Below the pieces are notes generated by a model, which searched no databases, had not been told where the DNA came from, and saw only the letters and a list, made by a program, of their open reading frames with translations. 64,000 nt of DNA, taken from the NCBI GenBank assembly GCA_028554645.1, contig JAQOOI010000017.1:806001-870000 (forward strand), read 5' to 3'. Both the position numbers and the translations under genes were made by a program. The stretch is from Omphalotus guepiniiformis. Lineage: Eukaryota > Basidiomycota > Agaricomycetes > Agaricales > Omphalotaceae. This document shows positions 8,963 through 21,877 of the stretch, one piece after another. Numbering within the stretch: position 1 is the stretch's first letter; every line of letters begins with the position of its first letter.

Positions 8963-11900
8963 ATGGCTGCTTATGTCTTCAAAAGAGGTACTGTACTCAT
9001 TAAACGTGTTGCTACTTTCTCTTTCTAATACGCGTCGACACCGCAGATGGGTACGTGTCTTTTCTAGCGCGTTCGGACGCGTCAAAAGGGCTATGTACTT
9101 ACAAATTGCTATCAGTCGAAAGGAGCGTGTTCGATTTGACAAGGTTCTACCATTCATTTAGTCAGTCTTGGTTTCCGCTCACCTCGTCTCTAGATCACGT
9201 CGAGGATCGACAAACTCTGTTACGGACTTGATATGAACTACGTCGATCCCATTGAGTTCGTGAACGCTTTGCGCGTCTCATGACTCTACTTACCTTCGAC
9301 CATTTCAGGGTGACTCAGAAAGTTGTTCAAGGAGTTTATCAAGGAGTTACTACAGTCGAGCTTGACGTGCGTTCTCTTGCACAAGCCTATTTCAATACCC
9401 TTGTTTCTGACTACAAAATCCTATAGAACCTTGCCGCTGAGACCGCTGCGTATCTTACAACAAAACACCCTGATTATGCCATTCTTGCCGCGCGAATCGC
9501 TATCTCAAACCTCCACAAGGAGACGAAGAAGAACTTCTCTGCAGTAATCAAAGATCTATACGAGTATAGTGCGTGTTTTTCTTTGATATTCTCAAAGACT
9601 GCTCTCAACTTATGATAACTCATCATTGCACAGTAAACCCCAAGAATGGGCGTCCGGCAGGAATGATATCTCAAGAGACGTACGAAACTGTTCAAAGCAA
9701 TCGCGAAGCTCTAGACTCAGCTATAATATACAACCGTGATTTCAATTACAACTTGTAGGTTGAGCAAGTTTATCGTGATGGAAATGGACTTACTAGGTGC
9801 AGTTTCGGTTTCAAAACACTAGAACGCTCGTATCTTTTACGAATTAATGGGCGCGTAGCGGAGCGGCCTCAGCACATGATAATGCGTGTCGCCGTTGGCA
9901 TCCATGGAAGTAACATAGAGCGGGTCATTGAGACGTACAACCTCATGTCTGAACGCTACTTCACCCACGCTTCGCCTACTCTCTTTAATGCTGGAACTCC
10001 TCGGCCCCAGTTGTCTTCATGCTTCCTTGTTTGCATGAAAGATGACTCTATTGAAGGCATCTACGATACTCTCAAAAACTGTGCCATGATTAGCAAAACC
10101 GCCGGTGGGATCGGTTTGAATATTCACAACATTCGAGCATCTGGGTATGTTGTGTTGCATCTTTCATCTTTCAAACCCGTATTGATCGTTCCTTCATTAG
10201 ATCATACATTGCTGGAACTAATGGATACTCTAATGGTATCGTTCCTATGCTTCGCGCTTATGATGCTACTGCTCGGTATGTCGATCAGGGGGGAAATAAA
10301 CGTCCCGGTGCCTTCGCGATCTATCTAGAACCTTGGCATCCTGATATCTTCGACTTCCTTGATCTGCGTAAGAACCACGGCAAAGAGGAGAGTCGAGCTC
10401 GTGATCTTTTCTACGCTCTTTGGATTCCTGATCTCTTGTGAGCTTGCTCGTTTTCCATTCTTTTTTTTCCGCTGTTGAAACGTTATCAGCATGAAACGAG
10501 TGGAAGCCAATGGTGAATGGTCGCTGTTCTGTCCGAACGAAGCGCCTGGCCTTCATGAAGTCTACGGTGCCGAGTTTGAAGAACTGTACGAGAAATACGA
10601 GAAAGCAGGGCGCGCTCGCAAGGCTGTCTCTGCTCAAAAGCTTTGGTATGCTGTACTCGAAGCTCAGATTGAGACCGGTGGACCGTTCATGGTATACAAG
10701 GATGCCGCCAACTGTAAGTTTTACGCCTGCTTTGCCTACCTCTCTAATAAACTTCGGTTCACCCATAGCCAAATCCAACCAAAAGAACCTGGGCACAATA
10801 AAGTCTTCGAATCTTTGCACAGAAATCATAGAGTATTCATCTGCGGACGAAACTGCCGTCTGCAACCTCGCTTCTCTTGCCCTACCCACCTTCATTTCCA
10901 ACGGCAAATACGATTTCCAGAAGCTGCATGACGTGGCGAAGGTCGTCGCGTTCAACCTTAATCGCATTATCGATGTGAACTTCTACCCGATCCCCGAAGC
11001 GCGTCGTTCGAACATGCGACATCGCCCTATCGGTATCGGTGTACAGGGTCTCGCTGATGCTTTCATGGCTCTTCGGATGCCGTTTGACTCGCCCGAGGCA
11101 AAGGAGCTCAATCTCAAGATATTCGAGACCATATACCATGCAGCCCTTGAAGCCAGTACCGAAATTGCCGCTACGGATGGTCCGTATGAGACTTTTGTAG
11201 GAAGTCCTGCCAGTCAGGGTGAGCTTCAGTACGACATGTGGGGCGTTACTCCAAGCGATCTTTGGGATTGGGCCGCGTTGAAGGAGAAAATTGCCAAGTA
11301 TGGGCTGCGAAATTCACTTGTGACAGCACCTATGCCGACGGCATCGACGAGTCAGATACTTGGGTTCAATGAGTGTTTCGAACCCTACACCAGTAACATC
11401 TATACTCGTCGTGTGCTTGCCGGTGAATTCCAGGTCGTCTGCCCTTGGCTGCTCCGCGAGCTCGTCGAACGAGGTCTGTGGGACGACGATATGAAGAATA
11501 TTATCATCGCGCACCATGGTTCTGTTCAAAACATACCTACCATACCTGACGACATCAAAGCGATCTACAAAACAGTCTGGGAGATCAGCCAAAAGAAAGT
11601 GCTCGACCTTGCGGCTGACCGTGGTGCCTTTATCTGTCAAAGTCAAAGTCTGAACGTTCACCTGCAGGCGCCGACTCTTGGACAGCTCACAAGTATGCAT
11701 TTCTATGGGTGGAAGAAGGGCCTGAAGACAGGGATGTATTATCTCAGGACACGACCCGCAGCGCAGGCCATTCAGTTCACAGTCGACCAGAGCGTATTGA
11801 AGAACGCCAAGTTGCAGCAAGCACAGGCCGCAGAGGCCAGAAAATCTGCCGTGCCACAGACACAGACTCCGAAGCCGGTAACAAGTATCGGATCTGCTAT

Positions 11901-12153
11901 CGGATCTACTGGGATAGCTTCGTCGCCTGTCGTGAACGGATCTACTGGTGCTTCCTCTTCATCAACTGTTCCGGCACCTCTTTTCACCGCTAATGATGGC
12001 GATGCAGCGCTCGATGAGAGGACGCGGAGAGCAGCCGAGGCTGACCCGGAGTTTGCCGCTGCGTTACAGAGGCAGAAAGACCGTGAGTTGGAGGAGGCGA
12101 AGTTGTTATGCTCGATTGAGAATAAGGAGGCGTGTTTGATGTGTTCGGGCTGA
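8963..12153 (+). CDS. RNR1: Ribonucleoside-diphosphate reductase large subunit (class Ia R1)
   Basis: This enzyme makes deoxyribonucleotides from ribonucleoside diphosphates in the cytosol, as a complex with the radical-bearing small subunit. Splicing 8963-8987, 9048-9051, 9116-9143 and 9194-9259 gives the N-terminal ATP cone '[19 protein letters not shown]' followed by '[10 protein letters not shown]'. Core motifs follow: the redox cysteine in 'PQLSSCFLV', '[11 protein letters not shown]', the loop '[13 protein letters not shown]', the thiyl-radical site 'SSNLCTEI' (N-x-C-x-E type) with its partner in '[11 protein letters not shown]', and '[18 protein letters not shown]'. The C terminus ends in the redox tail C-L-M-C-S-G, after a low-complexity linker of about 90 residues rich in Ala, Ser and Thr. 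The long last exon begins near 10766. The intron at about 9260-9318 is my least certain junction. Two ACGCGT boxes lie in the first two introns. Confidence 0.95.
9031..9036. promoter_or_regulatory. MCB-type box ACGCGT in intron 1 of RNR1
   Basis: Perfect MluI cell-cycle box. In yeasts MBF binds such boxes to give G1/S expression of RNR1. Here it sits inside the first intron, 17 bases from the 3' splice site. Confidence 0.35.
9077..9082. promoter_or_regulatory. MCB-type box ACGCGT in intron 2 of RNR1
   Basis: Second perfect box, within the palindrome GACGCGTC, 46 bases from the first. Confidence 0.35.
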
Positions 12154-13970
12154 GCGTTCATTGCCGTATTCAGTGGTAGTCATGCGGGGCAGGTTGCATT
12201 CATTCACTGTTCAGTAAGTATGTTTGTTTGCTCATCCGACAGATGTATTTCTATCGTATGCATTGGTTTTGTCAGGCATCGAACATTTGTAATTTCTTGA
12301 TAATCATCACATACATTTACCCCAGAGTCCCAGAGAGTCTAGCTCTGGTGTGACAGTAAGTGTCAGCTGTATGTAAATACCGCAGTAGAGTTGCTGTAAA
12401 GCAAGTATCATCTGATGCAAAGCGCTTGACTTTTCCGCAGGATGATTTTCGGGAAAATGACTCAGCGCTATTGAAAGTTGTCGACTCTGTTGACCGGTGA
12501 ACCGCTGACCAGTCCTTGGATTTTGGAATTCTCAAGCTCAAGCTCAATTGTTCTGCGCAAAGTACCTGATCGGGGAACCTGGGCCAGAAGGTCAGCTCTA
12601 TATGTCAATCTTTTCCTCATATGAACTCACAAAACATCTAACTTCCCCTATCCTCCAAGATGCTCATCGAGCCTCAACGTCAAAAATTCAACATCGAGGG
12701 GCATCGTCGATCAATTGGTGGGTTCAACAAGTCCAATGGTAGGTTCAACTGATATTTCGGCGGCCATCTTCACGCTCTTTCAACCCCCCGATCGTGTCAG
12801 GGAGAACACGGAATCACAGAAAATTTTACCAGCTTGGACCAGGCGACATAGAACACGTGAAAGGCGTTAGGCGTTGGAATTGGATTAAATTGTGGTGTTA
12901 TGACAGCGGGGTAAGTACTAGACCTGGAGTACACGGGCTAAATTGTCGGAGCTGAGGTCAACCTGGAGCGCTGGAGCCATGGAACCAGATTTATACCAGA
13001 TATGTACTTCAGCGACTGCCTCCGACTGCAGGGCGCGAATTTAGAAATTAGCCTATAGCCTGAAAGGAGACGAGCTTTTCCGCGTCTCCGTCTCCAGTCC
13101 CGGGTCTCATTAAGTGTCTATCATGAAATTTCGAGGTCTATCATACGACTCTTATCACTGCGACACAATTGAATACTATCAAAGACGGAGGCTGGTAATT
13201 ACTCCAGAACGTCGTCAACGAGGTCAAAATTACTTCACGAGTCTTCCACATGCAACTCCAGGGCGTAAACTGTATATGGTCGTCATTTGCGGTGCCAGGT
13301 TTACGGTTTGAATAACCTGTAACGTTTGATACTTGACTCGGATGTGGGGAACCACGCGAAAGGAAATATATTCTCGATGTGGCTGCGCGTCCATGAGAGT
13401 AATCATTTCATCTTCGGAGCTCCCCGGGTGTCCCTACAGAAACGACAGCGAGCTTGCAGATGACCCTGAAGCGATTGCAAGCTCCGAAGTGCCAGCAGCG
13501 CAACTCAATATGATTCACAGCACGTCAATTTGCGAGAAGTAGTACACAGCAAAAATGAAGAAGAAATGCGAAGCAGCTGTTAGTATATCTACTACATTCG
13601 GTCGGAACAAGTGAGATAATTAGGAAAAATACTCAGCAAATGAAGCGGACAAATCTAATGGAGGTAGCTCAGCGGGATATGGGCGGGCCTGAGGCTGCCG
13701 AATAATTACATAAGCTACGGTGTTCCGGAGCGGTAGAATACATGTAGCGTGTTTGGAGTATCTCTCATCTCCCCTACTTACCCCCGCCGCTCATCGTCTC
13801 CAGTGTTGAGCTCTCTCTGTTTATCGGCGAGCTCAAATTCAATTACAACAATTAGCCTCCATTATCCCAAACTGAACTCTTTAATAGTGACCTTCCCATC
13901 GCCACCTTTTAATACTTAATCCGACGTTGTCGGTCGCGTCTCCTTTCTTCCCCCCTTTCTTCCCCCATTC
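12154..13970. other. Intergenic region, 1.8 kb
   Basis: Holds the 3' untranslated region of RNR1 and the promoter of the Reg1-like gene. Frames of about 60-75 codons show no family resemblance. CTCAAG repeats lie at 12531-12547. A pyrimidine-rich leader (13940-13970) precedes the next ATG. Confidence 0.5.
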
Positions 13971-16900
13971 ATGTCAAATTATCTCCCTGTGCTATTGGTT
14001 TCGGTTGGGGCAAATGCTGTTCCCGACGATTCCTCTCTCTCTACGCTACCCAGAGGCCAGGTCGACTATCTCAGTCATGATTGGCAGGAGGAGGATGTCT
14101 GGCGTTCATGGCGCAAGATGACGAGGCAGAAGAACGAAATCGCGAATGGCATGCGGTTGGAGAATGCAAGTTGGAGGACATGGTGGAAACAGCGAAATAA
14201 GCTCAAGACAGTCACACCAGAGACACTTAACTGGTCAGTTCCTTTCTGCTACTTCGTCTGTGCAAGATCTATGCTAATGAAAATTGCTCATTCTGGTCCG
14301 TTAGGCTGAAGGACTCTGATGTAACCTGGCTTTATGGTCCCCTTCATACTGCGGTAGACTGGTCCCCACCACCGAGGCCAAAACCTGATCAGACCGAACA
14401 TCAACCCGCTTCAACCCAAGACCGTCTCGATCTATCCATTCCGAAGCAGAAATCTATACTCAAATACCGAAGTATAAGTGAGATGCTTACAAGCGACCTT
14501 CCTAGTCCGCTCTTTAGTCCAGACGAGAGCGAGAACGAGTCAGAGGACAAGTCAAGACCTTTGTTTTCTAATGGTGACAGGGAAGACCGGGATGCTTCTC
14601 AGCAAGCCTCAAGTCCCAAACGTCCATACCTCCTTCATACGAAATCCGATACTCATATCAGCCGGTGGGGTCCAAATAGGTCCTTCCGAAAGGATTCTCC
14701 TCCTCGCGTCGAGCCTCCTGGCAGCACAGTCAGCTCTGGTGACGCCACATCTCCCGCAGGTGAGGCTACCCGCCTCGCTTCCAGTCACGTGGACAGTGCG
14801 TCAGACTTCAGTCAACATTTGACGGCTCAAGGTGAACAATCATCATCAAGTTCTACCACGCCTTCCCCGCGGGGAACTTTAAATGAGCTGGGGACTCAGC
14901 CTTCATCATTATCACAAGGGTCCGCTTCGAGTAAGAAGAAACATATTACATTTAATACGTTTGTCGAACAGTGCATAGCGATTGACAAACCCAAAGACAC
15001 TGGATTTGTCGGCGGGTCTCATCATGGCACTGATTGGCACGACCGTGAAGACGATAGTGCATTTGTTGATGATGATGGGTTAGTCCCTTTCACTTTGATA
15101 CATTGATGAATTTGACCCTCATTCATCTCGAACAGATATGATGAAGATGGTGAAGACGGCTTTGATGCGGATTGGGGTCTGGATGAATGTGCTATAGGCA
15201 CAGATTCCGACTCTGAATTTGACGAAGATATCTTCATACAAGATGAAGATGACGATGAAGACGACGGTATCATTCAGATGCGTTCGCGTAGCAGTAGCAA
15301 CAGTAAACCCAAACCCAAAACCCCAAGATCTAACTCGAAAGTTTCTACCTCCTCATCATCCTCTGCATCCACTACGACATCATCCGGTGACTCCTACTCA
15401 TCATCTGCATCGACTTCTGGCCCAAGCGGTCAGTCTTCCTCCCCCGCCCGTAAAACAATACCTTCCAGTATCCGACGTCGCAGACGTAGCGATGGCCCGA
15501 ATCACATATCACTACCTCGTCGAGGCTCTTCGTCGCATGGTCTGTTCCGTCCATCGTCTTCGAATCTACTAAGTGGGAGCAGCGGCCATAGTTCTTCCGA
15601 CAAGGATTCCCAGCAGCCTCAGCAGCCAGTTCACGTCAGCATAGCTCCTATAGCTCCTACAATGCTCAAGATCGGAGGCAATACGTCTTGGGATGGTTTT
15701 GGTGTGCATTCTCATCATCACCATCGCGGGAGTTCAGGCGCGTGGATGGAAGGATTTGGCGATGAAGGTTACAGTGATGATGGTGGTGCTGGTCCGGGTG
15801 GCGCGAGGCTGTATTTTGGTGGGAAGAGTGGCAGTGATAGCGATGGTGTTGGGACACCTCTAGAGTTGGTGTATATGCCGCCGAGTGGGAGATACGGAGG
15901 TTCTGGTAATGCTCGACCAGGCCGGTCAAATTCGAATACGAGTTTAAATGGCGAAGAAGCGGAGGTTGAACTTAGAGAGAATGTGAATGAGCGGTCAAGT
16001 ACTGCTGACCCGCGAGAGAATGGGGAAGAAGAGAGTATGGAGGAGACAGATGAGAATGGAGATAAGGTGTACCGACATCAGGGAGCTTACTTCTCTACAG
16101 AGCCGACTCAGGAGGGTGTGATTGGTCCGCATACGCCCACTGTGCCCATTGTGGTGCGGACGCCTCCTGCTATCGATCAAGGACGTGGTAGCGATTCGGA
16201 GAATGAAGCCGAAGAAGACGCCTATGACTATTTCGGAGGACCTGATCTAGGAGAGGACTTTGCTACGCGGAAAACGCGATCGTCTGCGAGGCGCAAGTCA
16301 TCGAATGGAACACCAGGAAACATACGCACTGATGGTACGAGCCTCCAGCGAGGTACTTCGAGCCCAAGCTTCAATGGGATTGGGGAGCGTGATCAGGGTA
16401 TGGGTGGCGCGGGGCCGCGCCAATCTAGGTCTAGGTCCAGATCAAGGTCTCGTACTCCTTCGCCTTCTTTTGTACCAGCTTCTACTACTTCCGCTATCAC
16501 CGTCCCTGGACGAACAACTAGCCCTTCTGAGCAAGGTGTATCGTCGCCGCAGCTTTCCTCGTCATCGTCACTGTTGTCACCTCCCACACGTGGGCGCGTA
16601 CCAAGCATTGCAGAACCCCAGCAGACGGCTTCGACATCCAGGGGTAGATCTTCTACAAGGTCATCGACGTCGGCTTCGGATAGAGAACATTCACGATCCA
16701 ATCAAAGCTCTCCTATAGGGAGTTTGTCTCCCGATGGAAGTTCTATCGGTATAGCAATCGGTGCCTATGCTAATGGACGTGGGGGTGGCGATAGGGAAAA
16801 GGAGCGAGAGCGCACAAGTCGTGGTGGGGAGCGGGGGCGCGAGCGGACGGAGAGAAGGCTAAGTCATAGCGTAAGCCCAGACGCTGTAGAATCCGTGACT

Positions 16901-17428
16901 GCTGTGCAAGGCAGGGTGGCGAGTTCCTCTGCGTCAACGTGTTCGTCAACGTCCAGTACACGGACGCTCATGCCTCGGGTTGGAGCAGACGCGTCCGCTG
17001 TAGATGAGGCATGTTTATCGCGCATTGCGATCCCCAATGATGTGAGGAACGCGGAGGAGGAAGCGAGGTCATTGCACCCCACACCTGCCAACTCACCAAC
17101 TATCAGTATGCGTGGTGCCGCCCAAGCTATTGCACGGATGAACAACAGGCCACCGATAAGTATCCCCGATCCACATTTATCCTCCCCAAGACTGTCCTTC
17201 TCATCGCCGTCAGCTGATGCTTCCCCCTCTTCTCCTGCATCCTCCACTTCTCCTTCGTCGCCGAAAGACATCCTGAGTCATGGTAGAACATCCTCTGGCT
17301 CTCTGCAGTCAAATAAGAGGTCGAGCAAGGATGGAGTAGACGAGACAATTATAAGCAAGGCAGCAGGTATAGTAAGCTCTGCAGGAGCCTATCTTGGATG
17401 GTGGAACAATAATGGTGCATCTGCCTGA
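13971..17428 (+). CDS. Reg1/Hex2-like regulatory subunit of protein phosphatase 1
   Basis: Three exons (13971-14233, 14305-15078, 15136-17428) encode 1109 residues. The N terminus carries the conserved block of the fungal GATA-like/DUF1752 family, 'SWRTWWKQRNKLKTVTPETL' followed by 'NWLKDSDVTWLYGPL'. The middle has 'ILKYRSISEML' and, near 14933-14986, 'KKHITFNTFVEQCIAID', which matches the Reg1 block (RHIHFN-x-RVEQC-x-A) that includes the PP1-docking motif. In yeast, Reg1 brings the phosphatase Glc7 to Snf1 for glucose repression; I infer a comparable role. The rest is low-complexity: acidic runs, Ser/Pro-rich stretches and an Arg-Ser repeat (16418-16455), plus 'VYRHQGAYFSTEPTQ'. The C terminus 'ISKAAGIVSSAGAYLGWWNN' is a conserved-looking hydrophobic end. 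Length and disorder fit Reg1 proteins. Exact orthology is not proven. Confidence 0.72.
16418..16455 (+). repeat. Arg-Ser dipeptide repeat in the Reg1-like gene
   Basis: Degenerate 6-base repeats (tctagg/tccaga/tcaagg) encode four to five consecutive Ser-Arg pairs, followed by 'TPSPSF'. Such runs are typical SR-kinase substrates. Confidence 0.6.
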
Positions 17429-17983
17429 AGTTTTATGTGAAAGCCATGTGTAAACCTCATGTTTTTCCATCAACTCTTTTTTGACGACTATTTGCTTTTT
17501 AGTGCACGATATGGGCACACTTTCTGTTGCACAATCATCTCTATCTTTCTCCGCATCAATGTGTTATTCTTTTAATGCCATATTTTCATTTCGGTTTTCA
17601 CTGTTCATTTGTGTTGGACTGTCCCCGTTGTTTGCACTGCCCATTCCTTTTTGATCAACCGTCCTATCTTACACACATACTTTCTCTTGCTCAACTTACG
17701 TTTACTGTAATTGGGGCGTGTCCAGTACATGCTGTATACATTGTGTTTTTATTCTACCTGCGGTACATAGGTTCTCTTGAAACAAAGCATTAACCCTCAC
17801 GAGTACAATTTGAATTCGAACGAAAAATATAATTTGCTGTCCATGAGTGAGCCATTCATTGCGTCGAGGATGGTGATCAGTTATCTTAGAAGAGTAAGCA
17901 CGGTGCATTGATCTTGTTATCTAGTTCCAATATATTACAGGGTCCTTCTTTGCTTGTCACATTGACAGACCATTTGCTCGAAC
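17429..17983. other. Convergent 3' intergenic region
   Basis: AT- and pyrimidine-rich spacer between the Reg1-like gene and the MFS gene on the other strand. No gene is seen. Confidence 0.5.
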
Positions 17984-20881
17984 TCACATCGTGTATCTGT
18001 ATCCGCTCCACTCATCACCCTTCTCCCTCTTCGCGTCAAGCACGGTGGCGTATCTCCCATTCTTCGCATTACCAGTCTTTTCGTCGCCAATAATCTCATC
18101 CCTATCGCCGCGGTCGCGCATCATGTTTTCCCTCCGAAGGGCCAACATGAAGATCGTAGAGGATATTAACCCTAGCCCAATATACAAGAGCACCAGTCCT
18201 GTTCACACATATATCAGTCCTTCATAATCTTGGAATTTACCCGAAAAGAAAAACGTTGACGGACCGTGTCCTGCGAATGATAACAGAAATTAGTAAAAGA
18301 ATATTCTTGAATGTAGACAAACAAATGTACCTAGTGGATACCAAGGCTGATCTTTCGCGCGGTACTAATACATAACTTCAAGATGGAAGATCGATGGAGG
18401 AGGAGTGGAGTAGAACGTACGACATTGGAACTAACTGCACCGTTTATATTGCCGCTAGAATAAGTACATAGTGCCAATAAGCAACCAAGGCGTCGTCTAA
18501 TGATCACGCGGACCCCACTCACAAGCTAATCACCATGGCCAAGGTCACGCTGCGCTTGTAGGAGCCTTCTACGTTGTTCGAAACCCAAGCACTAAACGAC
18601 AACCAGTCAACGCGCATATAGCGACTATAAAGGGCATCGAAACTCACATGGAGTTGGCTAACAAAAGAAAAATCGGGTTGTAAGCAGGTTACTTCGAATT
18701 CAGGCCAAGTGCACTCACGGATAATTGGATAGATCCCACTGTGTGATTCACCAATTCAACGGGACTCCGCACTACTAAATGAAGAATACAGAAAATGACG
18801 CACCAGGCTGCGAGGTAAACTGCGAAATAGGATAAAGCAGCGTTTCTTGAGGCGATCAAGATTATGTATCCGGCGGCACCTGTATGTAGAGAGTTGGGAA
18901 ACAGGTCGACGCTCTTCAGCACGAAATTAAATTAACCGGCTTCTCTACTCACCTAGGCACAGGAAGATCCTATAAAATGGCATTTAGTTTTCCGAAGCAA
19001 AAGATGCACAGCCAAGGAAAAAAAGCATACAGATTAAAGTAACCTCTTCTACCCCAGCGATCTGCCAAGAACCCAACTACACAGGTAATTACGCAAGCGA
19101 AGACATAGACTGGGACCGTCAGCAAATTTGCGGGAGTGGCCTTGAAACCTGTTCCGACGTCAGGAAGGGTGAGTAGATTTTAGAACGAAGAGCGCACCGA
19201 GCTAAGCAACAGTGAGCATAGACAAAAATTTATAGGATGCCGAAAACATACCTGATTGATAATTGAAGGCAGGAACAGCGAGAAAGCGTACTAGATGGCG
19301 ATAGAAGTCAGTAACACATAAATTCAAGAGGCCTCGCCTCGAAGGCGTTGATACAAACTAAAGGCATATCTGCGCCTACGTAGACCATCACTGTCAGAAG
19401 TTGTCAGAAGCCTTGCTATATCAAGTGATATTCATCAGTGACATACTGCCAATCCATGTCTTCCAATCTAGAAGACTCTGAAAGATGTACTTTAGTCTGA
19501 GCTTTTCGCCAGCGGCACTGAACTGGTCGTCTTCCTGAAGACGTCGGACCACAACGGTTCTTTCTGCTTCGGACAAAAACTTGGCAGTGTCCGGAAAGTC
19601 CTGGATGATGAAGAAGGAGAGAACGCCAGCTATAACGGTTGCTAACCCTTCAAGGATGCTTATAGTATTCCATCAGATCTAGAGCAAATTCGGAGATTTT
19701 CTGAAGACCACGTACAAGATCCAAGCCTAAGGCAGAGATGTTGCTCAGTCAGTGAGTGACACATAACAACTAGACATTCTCGGACTTACCCAGGCAGGTT
19801 TGCCTCCTATTCCATCCATATTGGAGATCGCAGCCTTGGATCGGGTTGAGGGCGAGAGCAATGTTCATTCAGTAAATGTAACTTACCGCCAAAAGGCCAC
19901 CGAAAGCGCCAGAGACCGTGGCAGCTGAGAAAAACACGGCAGCACGAATACCAAACTCGGAGCGTTTGTACCAGCTGTGAAGACAGGGATGAGGGTGCAT
20001 AACAGCGTAGTAGAAAGCAAACATCTCGTACCACGATAGATAGTAATTGACACCAGGGAACAACCCTGCTTCCATCATTCCCAACATCCACCGCATCCCT
20101 GAAAATGAATCGTATGGTGAGAAATTACCCTAGAGAAGAAATGCACAGTACAAACCCATGAGGCCACCGAAGTTGTGTACAAGCCCTTGAACAGTCTATC
20201 GAAATAGTTGTAAGATCCGACTAGCGCGGTTACAGTACAGGTAAATGAATTCACCATCATGATACCCCATAACAGCATGAGAGCTGACAGCCAAAGAGAT
20301 GGCCGCAGTCTCTTGAGGAACACGTTCGAGGGAACCTGCATATGAAATGAATACACGTTCTGCCAGTAAAGTGGTGATTACAGCGCACCTCGAAAATCGA
20401 GTAGCTGTGGGGTTGAAGAGTTCATTCAGCCCTAAGTCTTCGAAGGGGAGTTAGAGATCTCGCACCTGAAGAAGAAGATTGTCAATGCCAGTAGGTACTG
20501 GGTGTCCGTTATTCCAAGGTCCCTTTCCATGTTGTATAGCTGCAAGGTGTTATGAGAGTACAATGAGACTGCGCTGCTTGCTAGGAGGCGTTATGAGTCC
20601 TAACCTTGGCGCTGGAAAACCCTTGAGCAGATCATCAGGAAGACAAAGCTCTCCACTCACTTTCCAATACTTGTCCGGTCCAGGAAACTGAGCAAATACA
20701 AGAAGGATAGCCATGGAATAAGCGCGATATCGATTTTACGAATTAGTTTGCGTTCATTGACGTGGCTGACATCGATATGTTCGTTGTAAATGGGTGTTTT
20801 GTGTTCGTTAGCTTGAATAGAGGCAACGTCCTTCTCAGAATGAGAGGAAGCTGAAAGTGCAACCTTTGGTGATGGATCCAT
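17984..20881 (-). CDS. MFS transporter, Dal5/allantoate-permease-type (second copy of the family)
   Basis: Another ACS-family proton symporter for an organic anion of unknown identity. The ATG at 20881 starts 'MDPSPKVALSASSHSEKD'; the frame upstream has no ATG. Seen in order over at least ten exons: 'ERKLIRKIDIALIPWLSFLY', 'LLSFLDRTSIGK' (TM1), 'EVPSNVFLKRLRPSLWL' (TM2 region), 'WGIMM', 'MRWMLGMMEAGLFPGVNYYL', 'WYKRSEFGIRAAVFFSAATV', 'SGAFGGLLA', the loop 'EAERTVVVRRLQEDDQF', 'ACVITCVVGFLADRWGRRGY' in the C-terminal half, then 'GNINGAVSSNVYR' and a final helix before a basic tail. The family motif V-P-S-N is present. Compared with the carrier at 2668-5088, TM1 is encoded by one continuous exon. 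Exon edges in 18200-19500 are approximate. Confidence 0.82.
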
Positions 20882-21877
20882 TGTCAAGGTGCGATGGTGT
20901 CTCCGAACAAAGGTACGGACCGATGTGGCGAACTATTCAGCCACATTTTACGACTTAGTACTTATATGAAGCTGTAAGTCGCCAGCTTAGCTATGAATTA
21001 CGGTATAAGTATCATAACGGAATGAATTCGTCCCTGGATGACTGCAATAGCCCCACGGTACACCCCGCGTGCGAGAATCGGGAACTGTGTTGGGGAAGAG
21101 TGGGGAATGTGATAGCAATCTATAGACCCATCAACAAGCCGAGTCGATGGGAACAGGCGCGTCTCGGTCACATGTCCGCAAAAAAATCAAACTTACCGTC
21201 ACGTTTACAGCCTCTAGTCTCCGTTTAGCTGTTGACCATTTGAATAGTCTCTTTTTCGGTGTAGTTTTAGCAGATATAAGCCAGTATGAGCCCATGACAC
21301 CAGTGAAGCCTAATTCGATGAGGTCACGCTTATCTCGCTAGCCATGTGCCAGCATTTTTTCAACCTATAAACTGGATCCTTGCACCGAGAATTTGTAAGT
21401 AAAACAAAAACATCCTTGTGATACAGAATCGTCGCACCGAATTTGGGACGAAAATTTCGGTCCCTTCAACCGGTACCCCAGTTCTGGTGCTTCCTTGAGT
21501 GCGGCAAAGGTCGGGTCCTACAAATAGCTGGACTTTGCTCTCTCGCGCGCAAAGTACTTATCAGCATCTCCTGCATGGATGCGCTACATCCATCTGCCTA
21601 TGAGCATGTACCGGAAACACACGGACATAGAAGTTCTTCCGATAAGTCCCAAAATAGTGCTAATGTCGAACTTCAGACGTATTTCAGACGTATCACCGGC
21701 GTGGAAGTGTATTATTAGCGGCAAGTAAGAGATCATAAACAATTGACACGTTTCGTACATACATTTACAGATTGAGTTCACTGCAATCCAAATTACAATA
21801 CGCTATGATTTGAAGATAGGTTGTTACTCGGGGAAGTTGATATTCAGTGATACCTATAATTGGAGATCTAATTAGTT
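20882..21877. other. Intergenic region, 1.0 kb
   Basis: Promoter side of the MFS gene and 3' side of the BTB gene. Short frames only; no recognisable domain. Confidence 0.5.

Noticed and set aside
10266..10967. 233-codon open frame antisense to RNR1
   Set aside because: Shadow of the strongly conserved reductase coding strand, with no family features of its own.
13660..13740. tRNA-like text 'ggtagctcagcggg' resembling a D-arm and A box
   Set aside because: No B box (GGTTCRANNC) or acceptor pairing follows within tRNA distance.
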